A program made the position numbers and the translations under genes. The notes under the pieces are model-generated. The model searched no databases and had not been told where the DNA came from. It saw only the letters and a list, made by a program, of their open reading frames with translations. From positions 23,360,335-23,424,334 of the forward strand of contig NC_088788.1 of assembly GCF_949628265.1 (NCBI RefSeq): DNA of 64,000 bases. The letters are read 5' to 3'. This document shows positions 13,164-24,866 of the stretch, piece after piece; positions within the stretch are counted from its first letter, which is position 1, and the number at the start of each line of letters is the position of its first letter. This DNA is from Cloeon dipterum (Eukaryota; Arthropoda; Insecta; Ephemeroptera; Baetidae).

Positions 13164-15180
13164 CTAGTAATACTTAATGTAGTGATTGTACTGATAATAG
13201 GGCAGATCGCGCGGATTTTGACTCACATGCGGTGTCGACACTGTTGTCATTTGTTGGTAAGTTGTCACGGGGTTTACATGTGAAACCGGCTGTCCCCGAA
13301 TAGGGTACCCTGAGGTAATTCCACCTGATTTCGCTCCCTAGAAAAAATGTATCCATGTTATTTAAGTTTTCCAAACCCCTAAAAGGTTTCTATAGATACA
13401 TATATTGCATTCAAAGTAAGCCATACCTGTGGAAGTTGTTGCACAGGTATTGAGCCACCATGGATGGGCACCACATGAGTAGCTGGTCGAATGCTGACGC
13501 CAGGAGGGTGTCCCGAGTAGTACTTTTCAGCCTCTTGAGAAGAGTAACCACTCGACTTCTGACCACTGTGTTCCATGCTTTGATGCAGTGCCACATAAGC
13601 TGCAGGAAAGTGGAAAGAACTATCAAAAATAATCAGCACATCAATGGTTTTAAATATATAAGTTTAAAATCAAGAGTGAGTCAAATTGTATTAACAACTA
13701 TGGCTTGTGTAGGTCAAAGAGGGAGCAAGGAAAATAAATTAGCTTTTCAATTAGTTTTTTCCCATTTGCTTGAATTGTATAGACACCAAAAATACTTTAT
13801 GATCGATTTTCTTCCTTTTTTTAAAGCATGCTTTTTGAGCAATAGCAATAGTTAGTGTCAAACAACGCAACAATCACGCACAAGTAGCAGAGCGTCGGTG
13901 CGGCACGGCAATAAGTTTAGTACAAAACTCAACAGTTGTACAAGTACGAGTAAAAATCAAACATTTATTGAGCAATGTAACTATCGAACCTGACTGAGAT
14001 TGCTGCTGCATCACTCTAGACGGACCTGGTTGGGTTGAAGGTCCAGGTTGTGAATGTAAGTAAAGAGCTGGTGGTCCATGCTTGATGTCCTCGCGAGAGG
14101 GTGGTGGTGGCACCCCTTGAGACTGCTGCACATACTGGGGGTGGCTTGAGTTGCTGTACGAGTAGACGGCAGAGGTCGGTGCGTAGCTAACACTCGTGCT
14201 GGATGGAGGCGGGTGATTGTAAAATGCAGGCTGACTTGTGCCATACACCGTAGGGTTATTTTCTGCAAATTTAAAGAGAAAATACATATCTTGGGAAATT
14301 TCTCGTGTGTGAGCTTACTGTTCCACAAAACAGCCCGCGCCATGTCATGTCCGCGGCGACCTTCCTCCATTTCTGCAAGAATGTGTTAAGTTATTGCCAA
14401 CTCGGGTCAAATTTAAAATTACTTGGCTGAGAATATCCGGACACAGCCGCATGCTTGTATCCATAGCCTGGATGATACCCTGGGGTCGGTGAAGGGCTTC
14501 GTGGACGCTTGATGGTGCCCTGTAAATAATATTTTATGTTACAGGCTTGATTTTATCTCATCTATGTAATTCTTACTCTAGGAGGTGTTGAGGCGAGTAG
14601 GTCATACTGGTTGACAGAGGGTAAGAGGGTATGTCCTGGTGGCGGGAGCTTGTAAACAGTGGCCGACCTTCCTGCAAGCATGGTGGGTTGGAGGAAGAGC
14701 TGCGACGCATGTCCTCCCATCACATTAGGTGTATAGGCATGCATTCCCATCATTTCACTGAATATTCAACGAATTTTGTCAAAATGAAATTTCACGCATG
14801 AGGCTGCACCACACCTTTCTTTCATAAGTTGTCTTCTCCTGAGGTCATCCTCGTTTAGAACCTTTTTCAGCGTCAAGAACAACTGGTGCTTTTCCTCTTT
14901 TAGCACAGTCAATCTGGTCTCATGCTGCTGGATTTGCATGTTGGTTTCCCCCAGGGTCATGACGTCCTGCTTTTGTTGTCTCTCCCTTTCTTTCCGCTGT
15001 CGTTCAACCTCAGCATCTGCTTCTTGCGCTAAATGACGGCAGGGAGGAGTAAGATATTTTAATTTTTATTGAAAAATATTGCAAACCTTCTTTCTTTTTC
15101 TGGCGTTCACGTTTGATGTGAGCTTGCAGCGCAGACCATATTTCATCGCCCTTTTTTGGTCTCGCTACTGGGGCAGGCAT
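13164..15180 (-). CDS. GPS2: G protein pathway suppressor 2 (GPS2), co-repressor subunit
   Basis: GPS2 is a stable subunit of the nuclear NCoR/SMRT-HDAC3 co-repressor complex and restrains JNK and inflammatory signalling in animals. Eight coding exons join in phase: 15180-15087, 15028-14815, 14757-14577, 14519-14423, 14372-14319, 14262-13990, 13599-13427 and 13337-13164, giving 419 residues. The start MPAPVARPKK matches the family N-terminus. Residues about 15-105 are a charged helix or coiled coil containing the hallmark KEEKHQLFLTLKKVLNEDD, the region used for NCoR/SMRT binding. The rest is Pro/Gly/Ser/Tyr/Gln-rich and disordered. The end, SQNPRDLPYYQYNHY, resembles the human ending SQNPRFYHK. 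A 5' UTR piece (15,220-15,181) follows an acceptor TTGCAG. The length exceeds the human protein (about 327 residues) through the low-complexity tail. Confidence 0.93.
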
Positions 15181-15745
15181 CTTGTTTGACGAAATTTTGA
15201 GGCCGCAGAAAAAATTTGAACTGCAACAAAGAGATGTATTAACTACTTTAGGATTGATTTCGAATCTATCCATGTAGTGTTAGCAATGGCATACATAACA
15301 TACATATTAATTTTCTTGGCCCCAACACCAATCATTTCAATACATTGGCACCGGTTTCCACTTTTCCGGACAACTCTAATTCTAAATTTTGAGCAACAGA
15401 AACTAAAAGCCCGTTTAAGATGTTTGCAACATAGTTTTTTATTGTAACGAGTGTAACAATATTTATTGCTCTTGACTGTCAAACATCCAGATTAATTTTC
15501 ATAACTTGTAACAATTTGCTTTGTAGATCTGATGCTCATGTTTTATGTAATTAAAAAATATAAAAACTAACATATTTTTAGCACTCTGCGCGATCCAATA
15601 GAAAATGTTTTTGCAATCTGCATAGACTTTGAATAATATTTATTTTTCAGCTGTCAGTTTTTAAAGTGTTTTACGTGTTTTACACGCAATGTTTCAATGC
15701 GTTTTTGTGCTGGTAAACTAAGTCCAAAGATAACAAAAACTTACA
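15181..15745 (-). other. GPS2 5' UTR, probable first intron and edge of leader exon
   Basis: Bases 15,220-15,181 are 5' UTR between an acceptor and the GPS2 start codon. About 520 bases upstream, a strong minus-strand donor (GTTAAT followed by GTAAGT, exon edge near 15,745) could end a noncoding first exon that begins in the shared promoter region. The intervening 15,221-15,744 is AT-rich with no coding signal. The leader exon is inferred from splice signals only. Confidence 0.45.
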
Positions 15746-15799
15746 TTAACTAGGGAACAGCAACTCTCATAGCCAAATTCACTAAAATACCAAAATAAA

Positions 15800-16186
15800 C
15801 AAACTGGCTCTTCTCCTTCAGGTACAAAATCATCTGTTTGGGGGTTTTGTTGACAGTTATTATTGTGCTGGATCCGCCACAATGGTGGTGATGCTGCACT
15901 GATGGTTCGTCGAAGTGCCGCGAGAGCGTGATAGTGGGATTAGGTTTATAGCGCGAATAGAGCTTAGATTGGTTAAAAAAGATGCCAATTATTGCGATTG
16001 GTCGGCGATTTTGACGGCGCGAAATTGCAGTTGTACTAAAATTATTGCATTCCACAGGGATCTCTACCGACCTGGTGTCGACTATTACGACTTGGTGCAA
16101 CTAAATTTTCAAATCGTGGAATTTATTTACAAGTTATTTCACATTGCTGATATTCCACCAAACTCCTTCGAGGCTTTGCTGAAAAG
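15800..16186. promoter_or_regulatory. Divergent promoter region between GPS2 and IFT56
   Basis: The two genes are transcribed away from each other. Three CCAAT boxes lie close together: ATTGG at 15,968-15,972, CCAAT at 15,985-15,989 and ATTGG at 15,997-16,001. An E2F-like GGCGCGAAA follows at 16,016-16,024. This is typical of a TATA-less housekeeping bidirectional promoter. The 3' part must be transcribed as the IFT56 leader. I found no convincing RFX X-box, which is often present in ciliary gene promoters. Transcription start sites are not determinable here. Confidence 0.55.
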
Positions 16187-18529
16187 ATGGTAGAACGATA
16201 ATTTATTAAAAAAATTCAATTCAGATAAATAATTTACTTTAGATTTTGTCCCGAGCTAAACCCGCGAGTGGTCCTTCTACCTCTCAAAGTGCCCAAGTTC
16301 GCAGGCAACTACCGAACCTGGAAGACTTTTTGAAAATTCGTGACTATACAGGAGCACTTTGTCTCTTGGAGGTGTGTGGTGCACAATCATAATTGTGAGC
16401 AGATGATCCTTGGATATTTTATTTTTGCTGGATTTCAGTTCAACAATAGCAGTGGTAAAGGGAGCGTAGATGTTGATATGTGGATCGGATTTTGTGCTTT
16501 CCATTTGGGTGACTATAAAAAGGCCTGTCAAATGTATGAAGCTATCATGAAGAAACAAACAAAGCCCGCTGAAGCATCCACCTTTCTCGCGTGTTGCTAT
16601 TTTTATTTGGGAATGTACCCGGAATCAGACAAGGTATTTTGGTAAAGTAATGAAAACAATATCGAGATGAATTTATTTTTGTGTTTAATTAATATATTTC
16701 AAGTAAATGAAATGCCTTAATATTTTAATAATTAATGGTTTGTTTAAATTGAAATTGCAGCTCTTGCAAAATGCGCCAGAGAGTAGATTAAAAAATAGAT
16801 TGCTTTTCCATTTGGCACACAAATTCGGTGACGAGAAAAAATTGATGGAACAGCATCAACAACTGGAAGATGTTTTGGAAGACCAACTTTCCCTTGCTGC
16901 TATACACTATTTGAGATCCCATTATCAGGAAGCCATTGACGTCTATAAGAAAATCCTGCTAGACAACAGGTGAATATAGTTAAAAAAAAGTGAACGAATT
17001 TTGACCGTAACAAAATTTTAATTGCAAATTTGTCTTTCATGCGCAGAGATTATTTAGCACTGAACGTTTATGTCGCCCTTTGCTACTACAAACTGGATTA
17101 CTACGACGTATCTCAAGAAGTGCTCGCTGTTTACTTGCAGCAATATCCAGACTCCGCCATTGCACTTAATTTAAAGGCTTGCAACCATTTTAGATTGTAT
17201 AATGGAAGAGCTGCGGAGAACGAACTTAAACCTCTTTTGGTATTACATTGAATTTAAGTTTTTTCTTATTAATTTACATCTTCTTATGTTTTCAAGGAGC
17301 AATCAGGGAACAGTTTCGGGCATGATTTGATAAAGCACAATTTAGTTGTGTTCAGGGGTGGGGAAGGTGCTCTTCAAGTTTTGCCACCTTTGGTGGATGT
17401 CATACCTGAGGCAAGGCTAAATTTGGTAATTTACTATTTACGGCAGGTATGAGTGATTTTCTTTTGCAATGTTTCGCCACTTGCTATTTTTTTTTTAAAT
17501 TTTAGGAAGAAGTTCAAGAGGCTTACGCCCTGATTAAAGACTTGGAACCTGCGGTGCCACAAGAGTACATTTTGAAGGGGGTAGTGAACGCCGCCCTAGG
17601 CCAAGAGCTGGGATCTGTAAAGAACGCCTTGTATGCTTTGTCTTTCAATATATTTCACTTCATCATTCTTTCCAGAGAGAACACCTTAAAGTTGCGCAGC
17701 AATTTTTCCAGTTGGTCGGGGGGAGCGCGAGCGAATGCGACACGATTCCTGGAAGACAGTGTATGGCTTCTTGTTTCTTTTTGCTGAAACAATTCGACGA
17801 CGTGCTCTTGTACCTGAGTTCGATCAAAAGTTATTTTTACAATGATGATAACTTCAGCTTCAACTACGCCCAGGTATATGAACTGGATTTCAATTCGTAG
17901 GAATTAAATAAATACGAATCAAGATCTTGAATTAGGCAAAGGCAGCTGTTGGAAGTTACAAAGAGGCCGAGGAAGTATTTTTAACGATTCAAAATGAGAA
18001 AATTCGACAGGATCCAGTATTTGTGTCAATGCTTTGCAGATGTTGTAAGGGCTGACTAGAAAGGATATTATTGCTAATTTAATAAAATTGACAAAATATT
18101 TCAGATATCATGAACAGAAAGTCAAGCAGTGCCTGGGAGGTTTATCTGAGGATGGATACTTCTGCTGAATCGTTTTCATTGCTTCAATTAATTGCAAATG
18201 ACTGCTACAGAACAGGACAGTTTTACGTAGCAGCAAAAGCATTTGATGTACTTGAAAGGCTGGATCCAAACCCTGAATATTGGGAAGGCAAAAGAGGAGC
18301 ATGCATCGGAATATTCCAACTGGTTGTAGCTGGAATTGAACCAAAGTAATAATTTGATCCTAATTTTCAGAGGGGCGCTTGAAAATTATAGCAAATGTGT
18401 ATGTTCTTTTCTAGGGAGGCTCTGTTGGAAGCCATGCAAATTTTACGAACCTCGTCACGACCCCAAGTGGAACAAATTGTGCGTGTAATGAAAAAGTGGG
18501 CTAAAGAAAATCGCATTCCGTTGACCTAA
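16187..18529 (+). CDS. IFT56: Intraflagellar transport protein 56 (IFT56/TTC26/DYF-13)
   Basis: IFT56 is a TPR subunit of the IFT-B complex that moves cargo along the ciliary axoneme. Eleven coding exons join in phase: 16187-16189, 16243-16371, 16439-16633, 16761-16969, 17047-17239, 17297-17446, 17506-17616, 17676-17873, 17936-18044, 18105-18345 and 18415-18529, giving 550 residues against about 554 in human. The protein begins [11 protein letters not shown], matching MMLSRAKP of the human protein. It carries long near-identical stretches such as [40 protein letters not shown] and [18 protein letters not shown], and ends in [11 protein letters not shown] helices fill nearly the whole length. 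The start is chosen because the ATG at 16,187 lies directly against the donor GTAGAA, and no other ATG gives the conserved N-terminus. In insects the gene is expected to be needed only in ciliated sensory neurons and sperm. Confidence 0.97.
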
Positions 18530-18565
18530 TTTGTTCGCATATTGATAACACCATATGATAAAATT

Positions 18566-18596
18566 AATAAACACACTGTTGTTTATACCTAATAAA
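18566..18596 (+). terminator. Poly(A) signals of IFT56
   Basis: Two AATAAA hexamers, at 18,566-18,571 and 18,591-18,596, lie 37 and 62 bases after the IFT56 stop codon. They imply a very short 3' UTR. Confidence 0.7.
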
Positions 18597-19179
18597 ATTT
18601 ATCCCTGAGTGTTTTCGTAATAAAATAATAAATTTCTGTTAGATTGATCAGAAAGATCTTTGGAATTAGAATTTTACTAGTAGTATTTTTTTGATTGGTT
18701 CTTTTCTTTCGAGATGGGCGGCCCCCTGATAGTGAACAACTCGTCAAAACCCAAAATATCGAAACATGGGGTCACATCAATCAGTCCGGAAAAAAGGACC
18801 ACCCAATTTCAAGATTTAATGTGCGAAAAATCCAATTCACTCGCGTGAGCTACCAACTTATGAATAATAAAGTGTTCTGAAGGTGGGGAACATTAAATTT
18901 AAAATGTTTGAAAGTAATCAACTAGGGAAAATTTGAAGCACGAGCTAATCCCGCAACTAAAATTCAAATATTGAGCGCTAATTGGGTAACGAGAAGGAAA
19001 GGGACTCTGATTGGCCATTCCACCAGGCTACCAGCGTGAGCTGGCGTGAGCGTACCACCACCACCAGCTGACTGCATCGGCATTGTAAACAGAAGCACGC
19101 CGCCGTCTCTTGTGCACCCTCTGCTCTTCTTTTGTGTTAATTTTTGGTTTTCCTCTGGATTGTGTATTCTTTTACAGCA
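18597..19179 (+). promoter_or_regulatory. DNAJC21 promoter and 5' leader
   Basis: This gap of about 580 bases separates two plus-strand genes. It holds two inverted CCAAT boxes (ATTGG at 18,981-18,985 and 19,010-19,014), followed by a GC-richer stretch at about 19,020-19,120 that probably contains the transcription start. The sequence just before the ATG (TTCTTTTACAG then CA-ATG) looks like a splice acceptor, so the leader may be interrupted by an intron. No TATA box is evident. Confidence 0.5.
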
Positions 19180-22100
19180 ATGACGGCTGTCAAGTGTTAT
19201 TATGAAGTTCTTGATGTATCAAGGGATGCATCAGATGATGAATTGAAGAAAAATTATCGAAAATTGGCTCTCCGATGGCATCCAGGTAACAGAAACAAAC
19301 CTTCAAACCCTACTCTTATGACAGCCGTTTGAACGTGTACATTTTTTATCGTGCTTGTAGACAAAAATTTAGACAACCCAGAAGAAGCCAAGGCTCAGTT
19401 TCAGCTCATCCAGCAAGCATTTGAAGTTTTGAATGATCCCCAAGAAAGAGCATGGTATGACCAACACAGAGAAGCAATTTTGAAAGGCGGTGAGTTTTGA
19501 AACACCTAGGAGAAAATAAAATGTTATGGTGTCTAATTATAAATTTGGCCCATTTAATGCAACACTGCTCGTTCATAGGCCTTGGAGGTGATTACGAGGA
19601 TGACTCATTCGATGTTTTCCCATACTTCACATCATCTTGTTACAAGGGATTCGGTGATGACGATAAAGGATTTTACGCGGTTTACAGGTTAGCATACTGA
19701 TTATTTGATTGCATTCGATAGTTCAACTTTTTGATAGTGAAAAATTTAAAAATTTAATGTCGCCAGGGAGGTATTTAATAAAATTGCTGCTGAAGAAATT
19801 GACATATACAGAGAAGAAGAGTCGGACAGTGAGTTTGAAATTCCCGGTTTTGGCACTTCCACAAGCGACTATGAAGAAGTATTGATTTGCCATATTTGAT
19901 TTGATTCAGTAATACATTAAAGTTTAAAATAAACCACTAGGTTGTGCACGCGTTTTATGGATTCTGGCAAAGCTTTTCAACAAAGAAATCTTACGCTTGG
20001 ATGGACGAGTATGATACCCGTCAGGCTGAGAACAGACGAGTTGTTCGTGCAATGGAAAAGGAAAACAAGAAGGTCAGGGACAAAGCGAGGAAAGCCAGGA
20101 ACGAGCAGATTCGAGCGCTGGTTGCTTTTGTCAGGAAGCGTGACAAACGACTTGAACTGCACAAGGTACCACTCTTAAATTTGTAAACGTTTTCAGTATT
20201 TTTCTGTGGCTTGTTTTATTTTAGCAAAAGTTGGCAGAGAAGGCAAAGGAAAATGCCTTAAAGGTGGAGCAAAACCGAAAGAAGCAAATAGCTGAGAGGA
20301 AAAAGTTGCTTGAAGATGCCAACAACTCTGCCCACTTGAACATGGACAACATGGAGGGCGTTTTGAAGGTACCAAATTTTTACAGATTTTAAATGTGCTT
20401 GATACCTATCTTTACTCCAGGAAATTGAGCAGAACCTCACTGCTGAGTTTGGCAGAGATGAAGAATCAGATGAAGACGAAGATGAGCCCAGTGGGATGTT
20501 TTGTGTTGCATGCAACAAGAGTTTCAAAACAGATAAAGCGTAAGATCTTTTGCTACCTAAAACTTATAAAAGTAACTAATAACAATAATTAGTTTTGCAA
20601 ACCATGAAAACTCCAAAAAGCACAAAGAAAATGTGGCTTTTATAAAAGCCACTATGATTCAAGAGGAAGAAGAGCTTCAATGTGAGGATATTGAAAATAA
20701 TGAAGTCAAAGAAAGCGACGAAACTGTCGATGATGACGAGGATCACACTGAAGTTGGCTATGAACTCTTAAAAGAGGACATTGAGGAGGAAGAAATTGTT
20801 GAAGAAGGTATGATTTCAATTCTAGGTGGCCTGATGGGATATAATATATATGAATTGTTTGAAATACATTTGAATTTACTTGCACTTTCTAGGGGGGCAT
20901 TCTCGACCAACACAAACCAATGTTTATTTGATTAATTTACTTTGATGAAAAATACAGGGGAGGTATAAGTGCTGAAATCATTGTAAATAATTGTACTATG
21001 CTCCTGCACAGCTACTTGAAAATTACTTGTTTCCCCTCAAGGCATACCACTTTTTAATCATAGGGATTATAATTTTAATCCTTTTGCATTATTTGATCGA
21101 TCTTGCGTTCTTGCCTTGGATCCGTTTTTCCTTTAAATCAAATGCTATAGGCGTTTTTGTCTTGATGCAAGCTGCAAACCCGGTCTAGTATGTGATGGAG
21201 GTTAACATTTTAGAGATGCTTTAAGTATATGAGTGTGTCTGCACAAAGAACGTCTGATGAGGGTTTAATTTAAAATGCTCTTAACAGCTTGTAGTTGTCA
21301 GGTTGCTGGCATTGAAAGAAAACTTAATAATTTTTACATTTCTTTCCAGTGTTTGCTGAACATGTTTAGAAAATGTATAGCTTTCATAGATTTTGTAATT
21401 TATTTGATTAGTTTGTGTTGATTGAGAATACCTTTCCTAATGAGTGCAAGTAAATTCAAATTGAGTTAAATTAGAAATTACAGGACAGTAAAAATATCAA
21501 ATCATCATAAATAAATTTATTTTTTTAGAAACAGCATCAGCGAGCAGCAAGAAGAAAAAGAACAAAAACAAACAAGCACCCCGAGTTCGCTTAGACAGTT
21601 CTGATGTAGCACTAGAAGATTTAGAGGATATAGGAATGTCTAAAAAACAGCGAAGGAAAAAAGAAGCTCAGGCAAAGCAGAGCAATAAGCCAGCTGAAAA
21701 TGCTGTGGTGGATGCTGAGGAGGCGAGTGGGGAAGTCAATTTTGGGGAAGAGCCTGAACAGGTTCCTGTGCCCAAATCTAAAGGCAAAAGAGCGAAGGCT
21801 GCTAGGAAAGCGGAAGGAAGTGAGAAAAAGACAGCGGTGGAACCCTCTGAAGTGGTAAAGCTTAAAAACTTAAGAGCATCTTAATTAGTGCCATCTGAAA
21901 TTAACAATGAAACCCTGGGTTCGTTCCATTCTGCAATTTTTATCCTCAAATATGCTAAATTTTGTGGTGTTTGCATGGACCACCAGTCCTAAATTTTCAA
22001 TCTAGCATTGTTTTCGAGTTATGAACTGATTTTTTTAGGAAATACTTATGTATATCAATTTAAAAATACAATGTTAGGTATTGTGAAGATTTTTGGCATA

Positions 22101-23153
22101 TAGACTCCCCTTGACGAGAAAAATCGATTATTGGGTTATTTTTGCTTTTGAAATTACTAGAGATTTTAACACAAAGGTGGCTACAAAATCCTTTAATGTT
22201 ATATATTTTGTTCAATAGTTAATATTGTTCACACGTTTTATTAAATCTTATTTTTCAAACTTAACTTTTCATATTTAACAATTTTAATATAACGTCAATT
22301 ATTACTTATTTAAAAGGTTTAAAAAATTAGATGTATTGCCAAAATATTTCCAAATAATAGTATTTAAATCACCACAAATTAGTATTTTTTCAAAGTATAT
22401 TAATTTGTATAGCAATCATAACCTGTTACCTGGCACCATGAGCAAAAAATCTTATAAATTCGGGGAGTATGTCAAATATTACATATTGGTCGATTTGTTT
22501 CACCAAGGAGACAGTATACTAAATTTTATCATGATTGGAGGAAAATTGCTTATTTTCATGTATCTTTAACATGGGAACGTTTTGGCTTTGTAACTCGAAA
22601 ATAATGCTAGATTGAAAATTTGTATTGGTCATTTTCTTCTAATTTTTGGAAGTCAACACGTTTCAGGCTATTCAGGCTAAAAGTATGCATACAGTTAGAG
22701 CGGAGGGTATTCAGGGTTTCCTTGTAAATTACATCAATATATGAATTTGGCTTGAATTGAAAGAAAGAGAGCAAAGCAAAATGTTATAACTGAAAACTGA
22801 GGGAATTCAACTTGTCACTTGCACTTTGACTCTACCACTCAGTTTTCAACCAGTAGGATAGTAGGAAGAACATTTCATAATGTAGATTCTGACTATAATG
22901 TGGGCTGAATTCTAAACTCCTGTTTGTTGTAATGAACAAAAAAATAATGGGACAAAATGATCAACCAGTAAATCCTTGCAGTAAATGAAACTTATTTTCA
23001 ACTTTCCAGGACGTGGATAATACGTGTCTAACTTGTAAAGCAACATTCCCCACAAGAAACAAATTGTTCGACCATTTCAAGAGAACTGGCCATTCTGTAC
23101 CTCTAACAGAATTATCAAGTGGCACCCGGCAGGACAAGAAGAAAAGGAAATGA
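19180..23153 (+). CDS. DNAJC21: DnaJ homolog subfamily C member 21 (DNAJC21, yeast Jjj1 type)
   Basis: DNAJC21 is the Hsp70 co-chaperone that releases and recycles factors from pre-60S ribosomal subunits. Ten coding exons join in phase: 19180-19285, 19361-19489, 19579-19687, 19767-19878, 19941-20165, 20225-20368, 20421-20539, 20593-20807, 21529-21854 and 23010-23153, giving 542 residues (human about 531). The N-terminal J domain (about residues 5-70) keeps the HPD motif at 34-36, split by the first intron. A charged region around residues 140-260 ([15 protein letters not shown]) follows. A first C2H2 zinc finger spans about 303-325 (CVAC...H...H) and a second 501-523 (CLTC...H...H). Between them lies an acidic/Lys-rich linker with [14 protein letters not shown]. 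Human DNAJC21 loss causes a bone-marrow failure syndrome. The last two introns are long (721 and 1,155 bases), unlike the others at about 50-90. Confidence 0.96.
21982..22629. mobile_element. Foldback/MITE-like element in the last DNAJC21 intron
   Basis: A 31-base segment at 21,991-22,021 recurs as its reverse complement at 22,591-22,621 with one mismatch. Weaker similarity extends about 9 bases outward on both sides (ACCAGTCCT against ACCAATACA). The interior is very AT-rich and has no coding capacity. The structure fits a nonautonomous terminal-inverted-repeat element of about 650 bases, which also explains why this intron is much longer than its neighbours. No clear target-site duplication was seen and the superfamily is not assigned. 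Confidence 0.65.
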
Positions 23154-23198
23154 TCTAATACTTTGTTCACAGTATCATAAATTAAACTTAAATATTGT

Positions 23199-23204
23199 AA
23201 TAAA
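23199..23204 (+). terminator. Poly(A) signal of DNAJC21
   Basis: AATAAA lies 46 bases after the DNAJC21 stop codon and is the first canonical signal downstream. Confidence 0.65.
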
Positions 23205-23919
23205 TAACTGATTTTTGTTCTACCAACTCCCCCTCCAATTATCCCAAAAGCATGACTCATGAAATAATGATAAAGAAAATCACGCGTAACTCACCTTTAG
23301 CTACTTATCCAGTTTCCCAATCCGCACCGAGTAATTTTTCTTGGTTAAATTTAGTTCCTGTTCATGCAAAAAATGGGTAATTTTTTACGACAATTTTCCA
23401 CAAAATCCACTTTTCCACTTTGATTGAGCAGCATTTTTTGCCGCTTTCATGATGGAACACGATATTTTTCCTAAACATTTTCATAACAGGAGAATTGGAT
23501 TTTCACCTATTTGAAATAGCTTAAAATTAAGAAATTAATTTATGGGGTTGTGAGACATGTGAATTTTTGGAAGTCATAGAGAGAAGATAGAGCGATTTCA
23601 CAAGATTTCTTCACTCGCTTATCTAGTTGATTATGCTCACTAATGAGTCAATAGCTTTCAACGCCGTGTTCCAAATTTTCCTGCAGCTAACTGCTGAGGC
23701 GCTAAATTTTGTTTAAAGGCTAAAACAGTACCTGACCTGCGTGCAGTTCAATTTTTTACTCTTAGTCACCCATCCTGATTTTAAGAGTAGCCATGAAGTA
23801 TTTTTTTGAATTTCCGAATGTATCAAAATATTTCATGGCATTTAGTCCCATAGTTGCCGATCATTTTCTTTTAATGCAAAGTAAATAAAAACTTGATTTT
23901 CATTATAAAGTAATAATAA

Positions 23920-23925
23920 TTTATT
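23920..23925 (-). terminator. Candidate poly(A) signal of SOCS
   Basis: TTTATT on the plus strand reads AATAAA on the minus strand, about 940 bases after the SOCS stop. It would give a long 3' UTR, as is common for SOCS mRNAs. Other signals cannot be excluded. Confidence 0.35.
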
Positions 23926-24866
23926 TACACATAATTATTGTTTGGTATTTTTGTTCCAAGCGTACCTAGTTAATAGAAATAAACTTGACATAAACCAAGA
24001 GCGAGAAACACGATTTGTTTCGAACAATTGCATTTGGTCTGATCAGCCTCACTCTACACCATTCACTCTTAACGCTGGACAAAATCAGCATAATGTAATC
24101 TCGTCAACAGTGATCATAGCAAAATATTCAATAAATTAAGACATCAACATTCACCCTTCAGAAATACCTTAAATAATAACCTACATCTTGGCATCAAAAT
24201 GCAAACAAAACCTTTTGAATTTAGCTTAAAAAAACGAAATATCGCAGTATAGCAAATTACAGCATTTTAACTACCAAGTAGGAAAGTCACGAACCTTTTT
24301 CATAAGTTAAATTTTGCGATCGCAGTTCAACCAACAACTTGTTTGTAGATGCCTTTGAAGGCTGATTCACTGGAGGATTTCACTAAGTTTCGGGGCAAAA
24401 TTAACAGCAGCTATCTTGTTGAGTTGCAAGCGCCTCTCCAAGATGGCTGCATCTAATTGAACTGAAACATTTTCCAACCTGCCGTTTCCACGCATTTTTA
24501 AGAATTGTTAAAGGCCTATCAAGACTGCTAGCAATATTGTCACAGCGAGGCCCTCATTCCACTTTACTTTCCCAAGTTACACATTTAAGCAAGCTCAACA
24601 AAATATCCTGCCTTTGTTCCTATAGGACGTTTTTAAAGCATTCGGGGATATCAGATTTACATGAAACATCAAAATGTCTACTTTGGCATCACTAGTTGAA
24701 ATAGACCGAAACATTGAGGGCGGCCTCATAAGCTCTTGATTGTAACAATAACAACACTTAATAAGGAGTAGAGACGAGTCGTTAACGAACAGTCTAGTCA
24801 TCGCAGTGTGCATGAAAATGAGTGCAATGCTCTCAGTCCCTAAGTGTAGTAGTAACTGTCTGCTGA

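Larger units (their letters stand above)
23154..24866. other. Convergent 3' region between DNAJC21 and SOCS
   Basis: DNAJC21 and SOCS end toward each other here. Bases next to 23,153 are the DNAJC21 3' UTR. Those up to 24,866 include the 3' UTR of SOCS, probably to about 23,900. No additional gene is visible on either strand, and the rest is AT-rich DNA. Confidence 0.6.

Noticed and set aside
13150..13180. Splice donor AAGTATT inside the last GPS2 exon, joining to 12,456
   Set aside because: It would remove only the last few residues. The exon already ends with a family-like C-terminus and a stop, so a phase-0 join from 13,427 is the better alternative.
15915..16193. 92-codon plus-strand frame upstream of IFT56
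   Set aside because: It ends across the IFT56 start codon in another frame and spans the CCAAT-rich promoter, so it is best read as promoter and leader sequence.
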